The translations under genes and the position numbers were made by a program. From positions 1 to 38,214 of the forward strand of contig JBFGAX010000023.1 of NCBI GenBank assembly GCA_041567895.1: a DNA stretch of 38,214 nt. Direction: 5' to 3'. This document shows positions 15,621 through 23,931 of this stretch, in pieces. Positions within the stretch are counted from its first letter, which is position 1. Each line of letters opens with the position of its first letter. The notes beneath the pieces were generated by a model. It saw only the letters and a program-made list of their open reading frames with translations, was not told where the DNA came from and did not search any database. This DNA is from JABDOU01 sp041567895 (GTDB taxonomy: Bacteria > Actinomycetota > Acidimicrobiia > Spongiisociales > SHLN01).

Positions 15621-18028
15621 TAGACGCGGATCCGTTCGTTTTTGGGATCCCAGACCGGTTCGGCCAACACCGTGGCCTGCCGAATCTCATCCATGACACG
15701 AACGTCGAAACTGGATCCGGGAGCTGCGAACTTCGGCTCGACGTAGGCGAAGAACACACTTTTGCCCACCGAATGGGCCCAGGTGCCGGCGGTCGTGATT
15801 CCCATGACCCGTCCGTCGTCGAGCGTCGGCTCGTTTCCCCGGCAGTCGGCGTCTGCTGCGTCGAGCTCTGCATATACGCACACCATGGCAAGATCTTCAC
15901 CCTGCCTCGAGACCGTAGCAGCCTTCCCTTTGAACTCCTTCGACAGATCGACAAAGCGCATGATGTCTGCTTCGACCGGTGTTATCTCGGTGGTCAACTC
16001 CGATCCCCAGGCCTTGTAACCCTTTTCCAGACGCATCACCCCCATGGCGTAGGTTCCGAACTCGACCATCTCGTGCGGGGCGCTCGCGGCGACTACGGCG
16101 TCGTAGAGCTCTTCCATCTGTTCGATCGGATGATGGAGTTCCCACCCCAGCTCGCCAACATACGAAACCCGGAGAGCCGTACATGGCACGCCTGCCACGT
16201 CGATGGTTTGCGCCGTGAGCCACCGAAAACTCTCATTCGTCAAATCAGAGTCGGTGAGCGGTTGCAGGACGTCACGTGCCCGAGGACCGGTGACCGCCAG
16301 AAGTCCGAGATCCGATGTGACATCGCTCACCGTCACGTTCTCTCCATCACCCACGTGTTGGCGAAGCCAGTCGAGATCGTGTTGTTCGGCCGAGATGGCC
16401 GAATTGAGATAGAAATCGTCGGGACCGAGACGGGTGATGGTCATTTCACACTCGATACCTCCGAGGTCGGTCAACATGTGCACCAGCCGGATACCCCCGT
16501 CTTTGCCAGGCAGACGATTGGCCGACAGCCGGTCGAGGAGCGGCGCGGCGTCGGGACCGGTGACCCGGAACTTCGAGAATGCGGTCAGGTCGGCAACACC
16601 GACGCGTTCACGGATGCCACGAACCTCGTCGCCAACCAGATCGAAGGCCGAAGATCGGCGAAACGAGTAATCCTCGGGTTGGGGAGAAAAATATCGAACT
16701 CGCTCCCAGCCGTACGTTTCCTGCCACTGTGCCCCTTTGGCGTCTAGCTTTTCATGGATCGGCGTTTGGAGGATGGGGCGACCAGCATCTCGATATTCGC
16801 CAGGCATTCTCACCTGGTACATCTCGTGATATTCGTCGATAGATCGAGCCAGGGTGTAGTCGCCCACTGCATACGGTCCGAATCGGCGCGGATCCATTTC
16901 TCTCACGTTGATCTCGGTCTGCCCGTGAACCATCCATTGCGCAAGATACTTACCGGCGCCTGGCCCCTGCGTGATCCCGATGGAGGCTCCAACACACATC
17001 CAATAGTTCTGCAATCCGGGTGCGGGTCCCATGAGATAGCCGGCGTCCGGAGTGTGGGTGATCGGACCACTCACCACATTCTTGATCCCGACCCGCTCGA
17101 ATGCCGGAATCCTTTGACCTGCGTATTCCAGCCACGGAAGTAATCGATCGATCGCCGGGGGAGTGAGATGGAACGTCAGGTCCCAATCGATTCCATCAAG
17201 TCCGTATGGCTGGGACTCTGCCATCTCGTACGGTCCAACGATGAGTCCATCGTGTTCCTGTCGGTAGTAGCAAGACGCCCTCGGATCGCGCACGACGGGC
17301 AACTCGGCGTCGAGGGCGGCCACCTCTGGGATGGCTTCGGTAACCAGGTACTGATGAATCATCGAGACAATCGGAACATCGAGCCCAACCATCGCTCCGA
17401 GCTGGGGGCCGTAGTGGCCTGCTGCGTTGACGACATGGTCTGCGACGATCCGTCCTTGCTCGGTGATGACTTCCCAACGACCGTCCGCGAGTTTGTTCAT
17501 GTCGATCACGCGGTTGTGACGCACGATCTCGGCACCGAGTTGGCGGGCACCGAAAGCCATCGCATTTGTTGATGCCGACGGATCCGACCAACCGTCGTTT
17601 GGAGTGTGAAAGCCAAGCTGTATGTCTTCGAGTTCCAGCAAGGGATGCAATTCTTTTATCTCGGCCGGAGAAATCAATCTGCTTTCGACACCGATCTGTT
17701 CGAGCATGCCATGCACATACTTGAACCAGTCGACCTCGTTGGTGGTGCGCGCCAGGCGAATCGCTCCACAACCATGCCAGCCGGTGTTCAGGCCTGTCTC
17801 TTCCTCGAGCTGATCGTAGAGTTTGACGGCGTAGTCATGGACCTTCGCCATGTTCAGGCTGCCGATGAAGTTGGGAACCAGACCGGCGGCGTGCCACGTG
17901 GACCCGCTCGTCAATTCACCTTTCTCGACGAGGACGGTGTCGGTCCAACCCTCATGAGCGAGGTGATAGAGCAGGCCCACACCCATGGCGCCACCGCCGA
18001 CGATCACGCATTGGGCTGTGTCTCGCAC
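15620..18028 (-). CDS. FAD-dependent oxidase fused to GcvT (dimethylglycine/sarcosine dehydrogenase-like), paralogue A
   Basis: An 802-residue protein with the same architecture as its operon partner: DAO/FAD domain (VIVGGGAMGVG at the N-terminus), connecting region, GcvT domain (ALRVSYVGELGWELH) and C-terminal barrel. H46 in STWHAAGL corresponds to the covalent-FAD histidine of dimethylglycine dehydrogenase. The two paralogues are clearly diverged, for example in active-site surroundings after WHAAGL (VPNFIGS here, VSQLKSS in the other), so different substrates are likely. GTG 18028 follows AGGAGG by 3 nt; a GTG at 18043 is an alternative. It is the first gene of the three-gene unit. Confidence 0.88.
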   Translation of the reverse strand: MRDTAQCVIVGGGAMGVGLLYHLAHEGWTDTVLVEKGELTSGSTWHAAGLVPNFIGSLNMAKVHDYAVKLYDQLEEETGLNTGWHGCGAIRLARTTNEVDWFKYVHGMLEQIGVESRLISPAEIKELHPLLELEDIQLGFHTPNDGWSDPSASTNAMAFGARQLGAEIVRHNRVIDMNKLADGRWEVITEQGRIVADHVVNAAGHYGPQLGAMVGLDVPIVSMIHQYLVTEAIPEVAALDAELPVVRDPRASCYYRQEHDGLIVGPYEMAESQPYGLDGIDWDLTFHLTPPAIDRLLPWLEYAGQRIPAFERVGIKNVVSGPITHTPDAGYLMGPAPGLQNYWMCVGASIGITQGPGAGKYLAQWMVHGQTEINVREMDPRRFGPYAVGDYTLARSIDEYHEMYQVRMPGEYRDAGRPILQTPIHEKLDAKGAQWQETYGWERVRYFSPQPEDYSFRRSSAFDLVGDEVRGIRERVGVADLTAFSKFRVTGPDAAPLLDRLSANRLPGKDGGIRLVHMLTDLGGIECEMTITRLGPDDFYLNSAISAEQHDLDWLRQHVGDGENVTVSDVTSDLGLLAVTGPRARDVLQPLTDSDLTNESFRWLTAQTIDVAGVPCTALRVSYVGELGWELHHPIEQMEELYDAVVAASAPHEMVEFGTYAMGVMRLEKGYKAWGSELTTEITPVEADIMRFVDLSKEFKGKAATVSRQGEDLAMVCVYAELDAADADCRGNEPTLDDGRVMGITTAGTWAHSVGKSVFFAYVEPKFAAPGSSFDVRVMDEIRQATVLAEPVWDPKNERIRV

Positions 18029-18067
18029 GCTCCTCCTAACCACCGACCCACCCGAGACGGCCGATCC

Positions 18068-18073
18068 AGGTTA
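18068..18073 (-). promoter_or_regulatory. -10 element of the FAD-GcvT/MttB operon
   Basis: TAACCT on the minus strand, leader about 33 nt with AGGAGG at 18032-18037. No convincing -35 box and no clear operator repeat in the 89-bp gap. Confidence 0.3.
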
Positions 18074-18117
18074 CCCATGCTGATGATGTCCTTCGACGCG
18101 GTGGGCTGCGACGTCGA

Positions 18118-19455
18118 TCAGTGGCGGATGAGTTCGGCTACGCGGAAGGCCAGATCGATCGATTGGGTACCGTTGAGACGGGGATCACATGTCGTTTCGT
18201 ATCGATACTTGAGATCCGTGTGGTCGAGTTCTTGCGTACCCCCGAGACATTCGGTTACATCGTCACCTGTCAACTCGATGTGAATGCCGCCCGGAATCGT
18301 GCCAGCTGCATCGTGAGCCGCAAAGAAGCCCTTGATCTCCGTCAATACGTCTTCGAAATGACGTGTTTTACGGCCATCGTCCGCTACAAAAGTATTGCCA
18401 TGCATGGGGTCGCTCACCCAAACCACCGGATGACCTGCATCGCGTACTGTCTCGAGAATCGGCGGCAGATATTGACTGATCTTGTCAGAACCCATGCGGG
18501 TGATGAGCGTCAGGCGACCTGGTATGCGATCTGGATTGAGGGCTTCACAAATCGCGAGAACCTGATCGGGCGAGGCGCCCGGGCCGATTTTGCACCCAAT
18601 CGGGTTTCCGATGCCCCGCATGAACTCCATGTGGGCCCCGTCGAGTTGCCTGGTCCTCTCGCCGATCCACACCATGTGAGCCGAGCAATCGAACCATGCG
18701 TCGGTCAGCGAGTCGCGACGGGTCAGAGCCTCTTCATAGCCGAGAATCAGGGCTTCGTGACTCGTGTAAAAATCGACCGTCTCCAGATCAGGGTGCGATC
18801 CGGGCGAAACACCGCACGCGGCCATGAATTGAAGCGCCCGATCGATTTCTCCTGCAATCTCCTCGTACCGTTGACCGGCGGGGGATGTTGCAACAAACTC
18901 TTGATTCCAGGCGTGCACCTGGGAAAGTCCCGCGTATCCACCCTGGGTGAACGCTCTCAGCAGATTGAGCGTGGCAGCAGCCCGGTCGTAGGCTGTGAGC
19001 AGGCGACCGGGGTTGGCCGTACGACCGTCGTACGTGAAGTCCGTATCGTTGACCATCGGGCCGCGAAAAGTCGGAAGCTCAACTTCGTCGATTGTCTCGG
19101 TTTCAGCCGAGCGTGGCTTTGCGAATTGACCTGCAATTCTGCCCACTTTGACAACGGGAACGCCGGTCGAATACGTCATGATGACAGCCATCTGCAGGAT
19201 CACCTTCAGCCGATCACGAATCGAGTCGGCAGACGCTTCGAATGACTCGGCGCAATCGCCGGCCTGGAGGAGAAAGGCCTCGCCTCTACTGACGGCTGCG
19301 AGTTGCTTCTGTAGATTTCGTGCCTCACCTGCGAATATGAGCGGAGGTCGCTGACGCAGCTCTTTGAGGACACGCTCCATCTCGCCCGGATCGGGCCATA
19401 TCGGCTGTTGGCGCGCGTTGAACGCGCGCCAGCTCTCAGGAGTCCATTCGCTCAT
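18118..19455 (-). CDS. 3-deoxy-7-phosphoheptulonate synthase, class II
   Basis: A 445-residue class II (plant/actinobacterial type) DAHP synthase, which condenses phosphoenolpyruvate and erythrose 4-phosphate as the first step of the shikimate pathway. Recognisable parts are the N-terminal SWR..QQPIWPD segment, LLQAGDCAESF near residue 73, VGRIAGQFAKPRS, and the C-terminal PVVWVSDPMHGNT and GGIHIELTGDDVTECLGG blocks holding metal and substrate ligands. Length fits the family. ATG 19455 is used, not an upstream ATG at 19476, because TAAACT lies 7 nt before it. It stands alone, feeding aromatic amino acid synthesis while nearby genes degrade those amino acids. Confidence 0.95.
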   Translation of the reverse strand: MSEWTPESWRAFNARQQPIWPDPGEMERVLKELRQRPPLIFAGEARNLQKQLAAVSRGEAFLLQAGDCAESFEASADSIRDRLKVILQMAVIMTYSTGVPVVKVGRIAGQFAKPRSAETETIDEVELPTFRGPMVNDTDFTYDGRTANPGRLLTAYDRAAATLNLLRAFTQGGYAGLSQVHAWNQEFVATSPAGQRYEEIAGEIDRALQFMAACGVSPGSHPDLETVDFYTSHEALILGYEEALTRRDSLTDAWFDCSAHMVWIGERTRQLDGAHMEFMRGIGNPIGCKIGPGASPDQVLAICEALNPDRIPGRLTLITRMGSDKISQYLPPILETVRDAGHPVVWVSDPMHGNTFVADDGRKTRHFEDVLTEIKGFFAAHDAAGTIPGGIHIELTGDDVTECLGGTQELDHTDLKYRYETTCDPRLNGTQSIDLAFRVAELIRH

Positions 19456-19462
19456 ATATACA

Positions 19463-19468
19463 AGTTTA
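19463..19468 (-). promoter_or_regulatory. -10 element of the DAHP synthase gene
   Basis: TAAACT on the minus strand, 7 nt before ATG 19455 and set in an unusually AT-rich stretch. Confidence 0.5.
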
Positions 19469-19585
19469 TGAGCCATCGTGCGAACAAACCACGGGTTTCC
19501 TCGTAAGGCTCACATCGGGGCCCTCCGCAAGCGTTCGACAGGATGGGGCGAACGAAGGTGGTCCCTCAACCGGTTTTTGACGCAA

Positions 19586-19591
19586 TAGCGT
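19586..19591 (+). promoter_or_regulatory. -10 element of the antiporter gene
   Basis: TAGCGT 6 nt before ATG 19598; an in-frame ATG at 19592 directly abuts the hexamer. Confidence 0.4.
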
Positions 19592-19597
19592 ATGACA

Positions 19598-21178
19598 ATG
19601 GAGATTCTGGCGCTGATCACCGCGTTCCTGCTTGGCTTTGGCGCGAGGACACTCGGCCTGCCGCCGCTGGTCGGCTATCTGGTAGCCGGCTTCGGGCTAT
19701 ACGCCCTGGGTTTCGAAACGACGGAAGCAATCGGCGTGATCGCAGACCTCGGAGTGTTGTTGCTTCTCTTCGGCATCGGTTTGAAACTTCGTTTACGGCT
19801 GTTGCTCAGGCCTGAGGTCTGGGTCACCACTTCGGTATTCGCGGCGGTCAGCACGTTGGCATTCGCCGGGTTACTGATGAGTCTCGGAGCCTTGAGTTTG
19901 CCCCTGGTCTCTGATCTGGATCTCCAAACGGCTGTGATCGTCGCTTTCGCCCTCTCATTCTGTTCAACCGTGTTCGCCATCAAGGCTCTAGAGCGGGTCA
20001 ATGAAACCGCGTCACTGGCGGGGCGCATCGCCATCGGGGTGCTCGTTCTCCAGGACATTTTTGCGGTGGTTTTCCTGGTCATGATCCAACCCGGACTTCC
20101 CTCCCCCTGGGCGATGCTGGCGATACCGGCGCTGATCGCGTTGCGGCCTCTTCTGGTGTGGATGCTCAGCAGAAGCGATCACGGTGAGGTCGTCGTGCTA
20201 TTCGGATTCACCATTGCCCTCGGGGTTGGGGCCGGCTTATTTGACGTCGTCGGGCTGAAACCAGATCTGGGTGCCTTACTTGCCGGGCTCCTTCTCGCCG
20301 GACATCCGCGAGCACCCGAGCTGGCAGAGAGGCTTCTCGACTTCAAAGATCTCTTCCTCGTAGCGTTCTTTCTATCCATCGGTCTCGGTGGTGCGCCTTC
20401 AGCCGCCGGACTGCTGATTGGCGTCGTCATACTCGCCGCCCTGCCGGTGCGAAGCCTGCTGCTCTTTTTCATGTTCACGCGATTTCGCCTTCGTCCCAGA
20501 ACCGCACTCCATGCTTCCTTGACTCTGTCCACGTACAGCGAGTTTGGGCTCATCGTCGCAGCTGCCGCGCTCGCCGCTGGCCGCCTCGACCAGACCTGGG
20601 TGTCAACGATTGCGGTCGTTGTGGCAAGTTCGTATGTAGTGGCGTCGTTCGGAAGCGGTGCCCGGTACCGGATCTACGAACGATGGTCTCATAGGATCGG
20701 ACTGGCCGAGCGGCATCCGACTTTGCCTGATGACGCAATCATCGATATATCCGATGCCCGAATTCTCATATTTGGCATGGGGCGGGTAGGGACAGGAGCA
20801 TATGACGAAGTCGTCGTTCGCCTGGGCCAGGTTGTCATGGGTATCGACCGCAGCGAGGAACTCGTTGAAACCCATCGCAACCTGGGTCGCGATGTGATCC
20901 GAGGCGACGCCCTTGACCGGGATTTTTGGACGCGGATCGGCCTGCACCACGACATCGCACTCGTCATCGCCGCCATGGGGAACCACCACGCGAATCTGGA
21001 ATGCGCAAAGAGGGTTCGTGAGTTTCTGCCCACCGTGCGGATCGCCGCGATTGCGACCTACGGAGACCAACTGGAAGAACTGCGCACTGCAGGAGTGGAT
21101 GTGGCCCGCAACCTCTACGAAGAGGCTGGTCAGGGTTTGGCCGACGACGCGTTGTCTGTCATAACGCCTGATCTCTAG
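19598..21178 (+). CDS. CPA2-family (Kef-type) cation/proton antiporter with NAD-binding TrkA-N domain
   Basis: A 526-residue protein: about 12 membrane helices (1-360) of the cation:proton antiporter-2 family, followed by a cytoplasmic TrkA-N/RCK domain starting at ILIFGMGRVGTGAY near residue 390. Kef-type systems export K+ in exchange for protons, and the nucleotide-binding domain gates them. The helix segment LQDIFAVVFLVM carries the acidic residue expected in the ion path. No KefF/KefG ancillary gene lies nearby. It diverges from the DAHP synthase gene with a 142-bp gap. ATG 19598 is chosen over 19592 because of the -10 position. Confidence 0.9.
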   Translation: MEILALITAFLLGFGARTLGLPPLVGYLVAGFGLYALGFETTEAIGVIADLGVLLLLFGIGLKLRLRLLLRPEVWVTTSVFAAVSTLAFAGLLMSLGALSLPLVSDLDLQTAVIVAFALSFCSTVFAIKALERVNETASLAGRIAIGVLVLQDIFAVVFLVMIQPGLPSPWAMLAIPALIALRPLLVWMLSRSDHGEVVVLFGFTIALGVGAGLFDVVGLKPDLGALLAGLLLAGHPRAPELAERLLDFKDLFLVAFFLSIGLGGAPSAAGLLIGVVILAALPVRSLLLFFMFTRFRLRPRTALHASLTLSTYSEFGLIVAAAALAAGRLDQTWVSTIAVVVASSYVVASFGSGARYRIYERWSHRIGLAERHPTLPDDAIIDISDARILIFGMGRVGTGAYDEVVVRLGQVVMGIDRSEELVETHRNLGRDVIRGDALDRDFWTRIGLHHDIALVIAAMGNHHANLECAKRVREFLPTVRIAAIATYGDQLEELRTAGVDVARNLYEEAGQGLADDALSVITPDL

Positions 21179-21233
21179 CAGCTCAAAGACCCGCCGCTCA
21201 AGGCACCGGTGTCCCGTGTGTCAATCGTGCGTG

Positions 21234-21239
21234 TAGCTT
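21234..21239 (+). promoter_or_regulatory. -10 element of the VOC gene
   Basis: TAGCTT preceded by TG, giving a leader of about 20 nt that includes GAAAGGCGAG before ATG 21266. Confidence 0.35.
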
Positions 21240-21265
21240 CGAAGACAGCAACAGAAAGGCGAGCC

Positions 21266-21646
21266 ATGCTTGCAGATTTCGATTTAGGAGCTTCGCTGCC
21301 GGCATCGGACATCAACCGGGCGAGAGCGTTTTATCGGGACAAACTCGACCTCAAACCGGTTGATGAAACCCCTGACGGCGGCATGATGTTCGAGACCGGT
21401 TCATCCAGATTTCTTGTGTATCCGTCGGCATATGCGGGAACCAATAAGGCAACTGCCGCGGCCTGGGAGGTCACTGATATCGAATCGATCGTCTCCGAAC
21501 TGACGGCGCGCGGTGTCACTTTTCAGGAATACGATTTAGACGAAATCAAAACGATCGACGGAATAGCCAGCCTCCCGGACGGCAACAGGGCCGCCTGGTT
21601 CTTCGATAGCGAGGACAATATTCTCGGCTTGTTCCAGCGCCCCTAG
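21266..21646 (+). CDS. VOC (glyoxalase/bleomycin-resistance fold) family protein
   Basis: A 126-residue protein with two beta-alpha-beta-beta-beta halves of the vicinal oxygen chelate superfamily: ASDINRARAFYRDKLDLKP in the first and DIESIVSELTARGVTF...WFFDSEDNILGLFQ in the second. The superfamily covers lyases, dioxygenases and binding proteins; none can be assigned. The terminal metal-binding Glu position is not obvious (NILGLFQ instead of the usual NxxELxQ), so a binding role is as likely as catalysis. ATG 21266 has AAAGGCGAG just upstream. It stands alone between the antiporter and a flavoprotein. Confidence 0.85.
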   Translation: MLADFDLGASLPASDINRARAFYRDKLDLKPVDETPDGGMMFETGSSRFLVYPSAYAGTNKATAAAWEVTDIESIVSELTARGVTFQEYDLDEIKTIDGIASLPDGNRAAWFFDSEDNILGLFQRP

Positions 21647-21756
21647 CGAAGGCGAGCCGACCTCACATTCTCATCCTGAGATCTCTCGCCCCCTCGAGAC
21701 TCCATTCGTAGCTCTGACAGATCTGGCTACTCGACGGCCACTATTTGCCTAGCGAC

Positions 21757-21769
21757 CTCTCGACGAGAG
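21757..21769. repeat. 13-bp palindrome upstream of the FAD-Rieske gene
   Basis: CTCTCG-A-CGAGAG, 31 bp upstream of a TAACTT hexamer at 21800-21805. It could be an operator; no adjacent regulator gene supports this. Confidence 0.25.
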
Positions 21770-21799
21770 CCAGGAAGTTTCGAACGATACGGTCACGGG

Positions 21800-21805
21800 T
21801 AACTT
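21800..21805 (+). promoter_or_regulatory. -10 element of the FAD-Rieske gene
   Basis: TAACTT, predicted leader about 28 nt carrying GAGGAG 6 nt before ATG 21841. Confidence 0.35.
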
Positions 21806-21840
21806 CCGGCATCCGCATCCGCCACAGCGAGGAGTCTGCG

Positions 21841-23349
21841 ATGTCGAAGCGAGCGTCAGCTTGGTTGGCCGGCCTTGAAACACCAGCCCGAGCAGTTCTT
21901 GAAGAAGACCAGCGCTCCGACGTCGTGATCGTGGGTGGCGGTGTCGCCGGTATGACCACTGCCCTGCGCCTACAGGAGGACGGGTTGGACGTTGTACTTC
22001 TGGAAGCCGAACGGATTGGCCACGGAAGTACTGGGAACTCGACAGGCAAAATCAGTTCGCTACACGGCCTGCTGTATCAGAGATTGATCGAGCGTCATGG
22101 TGAGAACGAAGCTGCAATGTACGGAGAAGCCAATGAGCGAGCGATCGACGAGGTCGAGGCCATGGTGGACCGGATGTCTCGTGATTGCCGCTTCGTACGG
22201 ACGCCGGCATTCGTGTACACGACCTCAGACGACAAGGCTGATGAGATTCGCGCCGAACATGAGGCGGCAACAAAGCTGAACCTCCCGGCACACCTCACCA
22301 CGGAAACGGACCTCCCATTCGATGTCGAGCTGGCGCTTCGCTTCGACAATCAAGCACGCATCGATGCCGGTCCCTACATGATGGGACTGGCTGAGCTCTT
22401 CGAGTCGGCAGGAGGGGCGATCTTCGAGAATTCACGGGCAGTGGATCTCGACGAATCCCTCTCGGGCGTCACCGTGAGGACGGATGCCGGTTCCGTCTCA
22501 GCTGATCGGGCCGTAGTCACCACACTGATACCCGTGTTCGATCGAGGTGGATATTTCGCACGCATGAAACCGAGCCGTGCGTACGGAATCGCTGCCCGAC
22601 TCAACGGTGGAGGACTCGAGGCCGTCCACATCAATGCCGGCACGCCAACCAGATCAACCCGTCCCTGGGACGGCGCAGAGGGGCCGGGGATCGTCGTCGT
22701 TGGTGAAGGCCATCCGACAGGTGACGGAACTGCATCACCGGGCCGGTGGGGCGAGCTTGAACGATGGGCACGTGAGCATTTCGACATTGCTTCTTTCGAA
22801 TACCGTTGGTCAGCCCAGGACTACACATCCGTCGACGATTTGCCATACATCGGCCGGTCACCGCTCAGCAGACGGGTTTACGTGGCGACCGGATTTCGAA
22901 AGTGGGGACTCAGCAACGGCACGGTGGCGGCGACGGTATTGGCAGACCTCTTCGCAGGACGCACCAATCCCTGGCTGAAAACGTTTGACGCGACCCGAAT
23001 CGGCGATTTGGAGTCGATCAAGCCGGCGGCCAAGATCACGACCAGGGTGGCAGCTCATTTCGTCGGAGACCGCATCGGCCGCCTTCTCGCTCCGGAAATC
23101 GCAACCCTCGAAGCCGGAGAGGGAAAGATTGTGCGCGCAGACGGCAATGCAATCGGGGCCTATCGGGATCAGGAAGGCGTCATCCATGGCGTGTCGGCGA
23201 CGTGTACCCACCTGGGTTGCACCGTCAAGTGGAACGATGCGGAGACGAGCTGGGATTGCCCCTGCCACGGATCACGTTTTGACATCGATGGCTCGGTGCT
23301 GGCCGGTCCCGCAACCCATCCGCTGGCCCGGGTGAACGTCGAGGAGTAG
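21841..23349 (+). CDS. FAD-dependent oxidoreductase with C-terminal Rieske [2Fe-2S] domain
   Basis: A 502-residue protein. The N-terminal part is a DAO-type FAD domain (VVIVGGGVAGMTTA near residue 59) with the GNSTGKISSLHGL segment typical of this subfamily. The last 100 residues are a Rieske domain with ligands C455/H457 (CTHLGC) and C473/H476 (CPCHGS), plus the disulfide pair C460/C475. The fusion suggests electrons pass from flavin to the Rieske cluster and on to an unknown acceptor; similar proteins such as Bacillus YhfW are not characterised as far as I know. ATG 21841 is fixed by GAGGAG at 6 nt. There is no signal peptide, so it is probably cytoplasmic. It stands alone. Confidence 0.9.
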   Translation: MSKRASAWLAGLETPARAVLEEDQRSDVVIVGGGVAGMTTALRLQEDGLDVVLLEAERIGHGSTGNSTGKISSLHGLLYQRLIERHGENEAAMYGEANERAIDEVEAMVDRMSRDCRFVRTPAFVYTTSDDKADEIRAEHEAATKLNLPAHLTTETDLPFDVELALRFDNQARIDAGPYMMGLAELFESAGGAIFENSRAVDLDESLSGVTVRTDAGSVSADRAVVTTLIPVFDRGGYFARMKPSRAYGIAARLNGGGLEAVHINAGTPTRSTRPWDGAEGPGIVVVGEGHPTGDGTASPGRWGELERWAREHFDIASFEYRWSAQDYTSVDDLPYIGRSPLSRRVYVATGFRKWGLSNGTVAATVLADLFAGRTNPWLKTFDATRIGDLESIKPAAKITTRVAAHFVGDRIGRLLAPEIATLEAGEGKIVRADGNAIGAYRDQEGVIHGVSATCTHLGCTVKWNDAETSWDCPCHGSRFDIDGSVLAGPATHPLARVNVEE

Positions 23350-23455
23350 CTGCCGGACAAACGTTGCGCAGATCCATGATGGGGAGGTATCCGGCGAGCT
23401 GGCCTGTATGGAAAGCCAGGCCTATCGGTCATCGGCCCTGGCGGAAAAGGCGAGT

Positions 23456-23482
23456 GACCCGGATCCGAGTCGGGTTCGGGTC
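23456..23482. repeat. Inverted repeat between the FAD-Rieske and haemoglobin genes
   Basis: GACCCG (23456-23461) and CGGGTC (23477-23482) separated by 15 nt, just upstream of the haemoglobin promoter. It could be terminator or operator; the evidence is weak. Confidence 0.2.
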
Positions 23483-23497
23483 CTGCCGATAGCCCTT

Positions 23498-23503
23498 TAT
23501 CCT
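23498..23503 (+). promoter_or_regulatory. -10 element of the truncated haemoglobin gene
   Basis: TATCCT 8 nt before ATG 23512; the intervening CCCGCCCG contains no ribosome site. Confidence 0.45.
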
Positions 23504-23511
23504 CCCGCCCG

Positions 23512-23931
23512 ATGACAACCGATCCTGAGAGCCGGACCACGTCATTTTCCTGGGGCGATGAGCCGACCGTCTACGACGAGATCGGAGGCGAGCAAATGGT
23601 GCGCCGGTTGGTCGAACGTTTCTACGACGAGATTGCGGCAACTTCGCCCGAACTTCGCGCCATGCATCCCAAAGACGACACAGGATCTCGCCGTAATCTC
23701 TTCGAATTTCTGAGCGGTTGGATGGGCGGTCCCGGCCTATACGTCGCTCGCAAGGGCCACCCCCGGCTGCGTATGCGCCACGTTCCGTTTCACATCGGAG
23801 AAAGGGAAACCGACGACTGGATCCGATGCATGCACACTGCCCTCGACTCTCTTGACATCAGCGATACTGCGCGAGCCTTTCTCAAGGAGCGGCTGGCAGA
23901 CAGCGCCCGTCACGTCCGGAACCAGCCTTAG
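23512..23931 (+). CDS. glbO: Group II truncated haemoglobin (HbO-like)
   Basis: A 139-residue haem protein. The 2-on-2 globin core is evident from the B10 tyrosine in VERFYDEI (Y38), the GHPRLRMRH stretch whose last histidine (H90) is the proximal haem ligand by alignment with Mycobacterium tuberculosis HbO, and the group II tryptophan G8 in DDWIRCMHTA (W103). The CD1 position appears to be His (AMHPKDD) where M. tuberculosis HbO has Tyr. Such proteins bind O2 tightly and are linked to redox or NO chemistry. The gene is monocistronic and overlaps the convergent PLP enzyme gene by 4 bp. Confidence 0.93.
   Translation: MTTDPESRTTSFSWGDEPTVYDEIGGEQMVRRLVERFYDEIAATSPELRAMHPKDDTGSRRNLFEFLSGWMGGPGLYVARKGHPRLRMRHVPFHIGERETDDWIRCMHTALDSLDISDTARAFLKERLADSARHVRNQP

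Noticed and set aside
15590..16747. A 385-codon plus-strand open frame opposite FAD-GcvT A
   Set aside because: No recognisable motif, no ribosome site, and it fully overlaps a well-supported gene.
18121..19245. A 374-codon plus-strand open frame opposite DAHP synthase
   Set aside because: It is entirely within the class II DAHP synthase gene, whose catalytic blocks are clear, and its own translation has no family features.
21647..21840. A possible small gene or RNA in the largest gene-free gap
   Set aside because: No frame has a convincing start and composition, and no stable multi-stem structure was seen beyond the 13-bp palindrome and the promoter-like hexamer.
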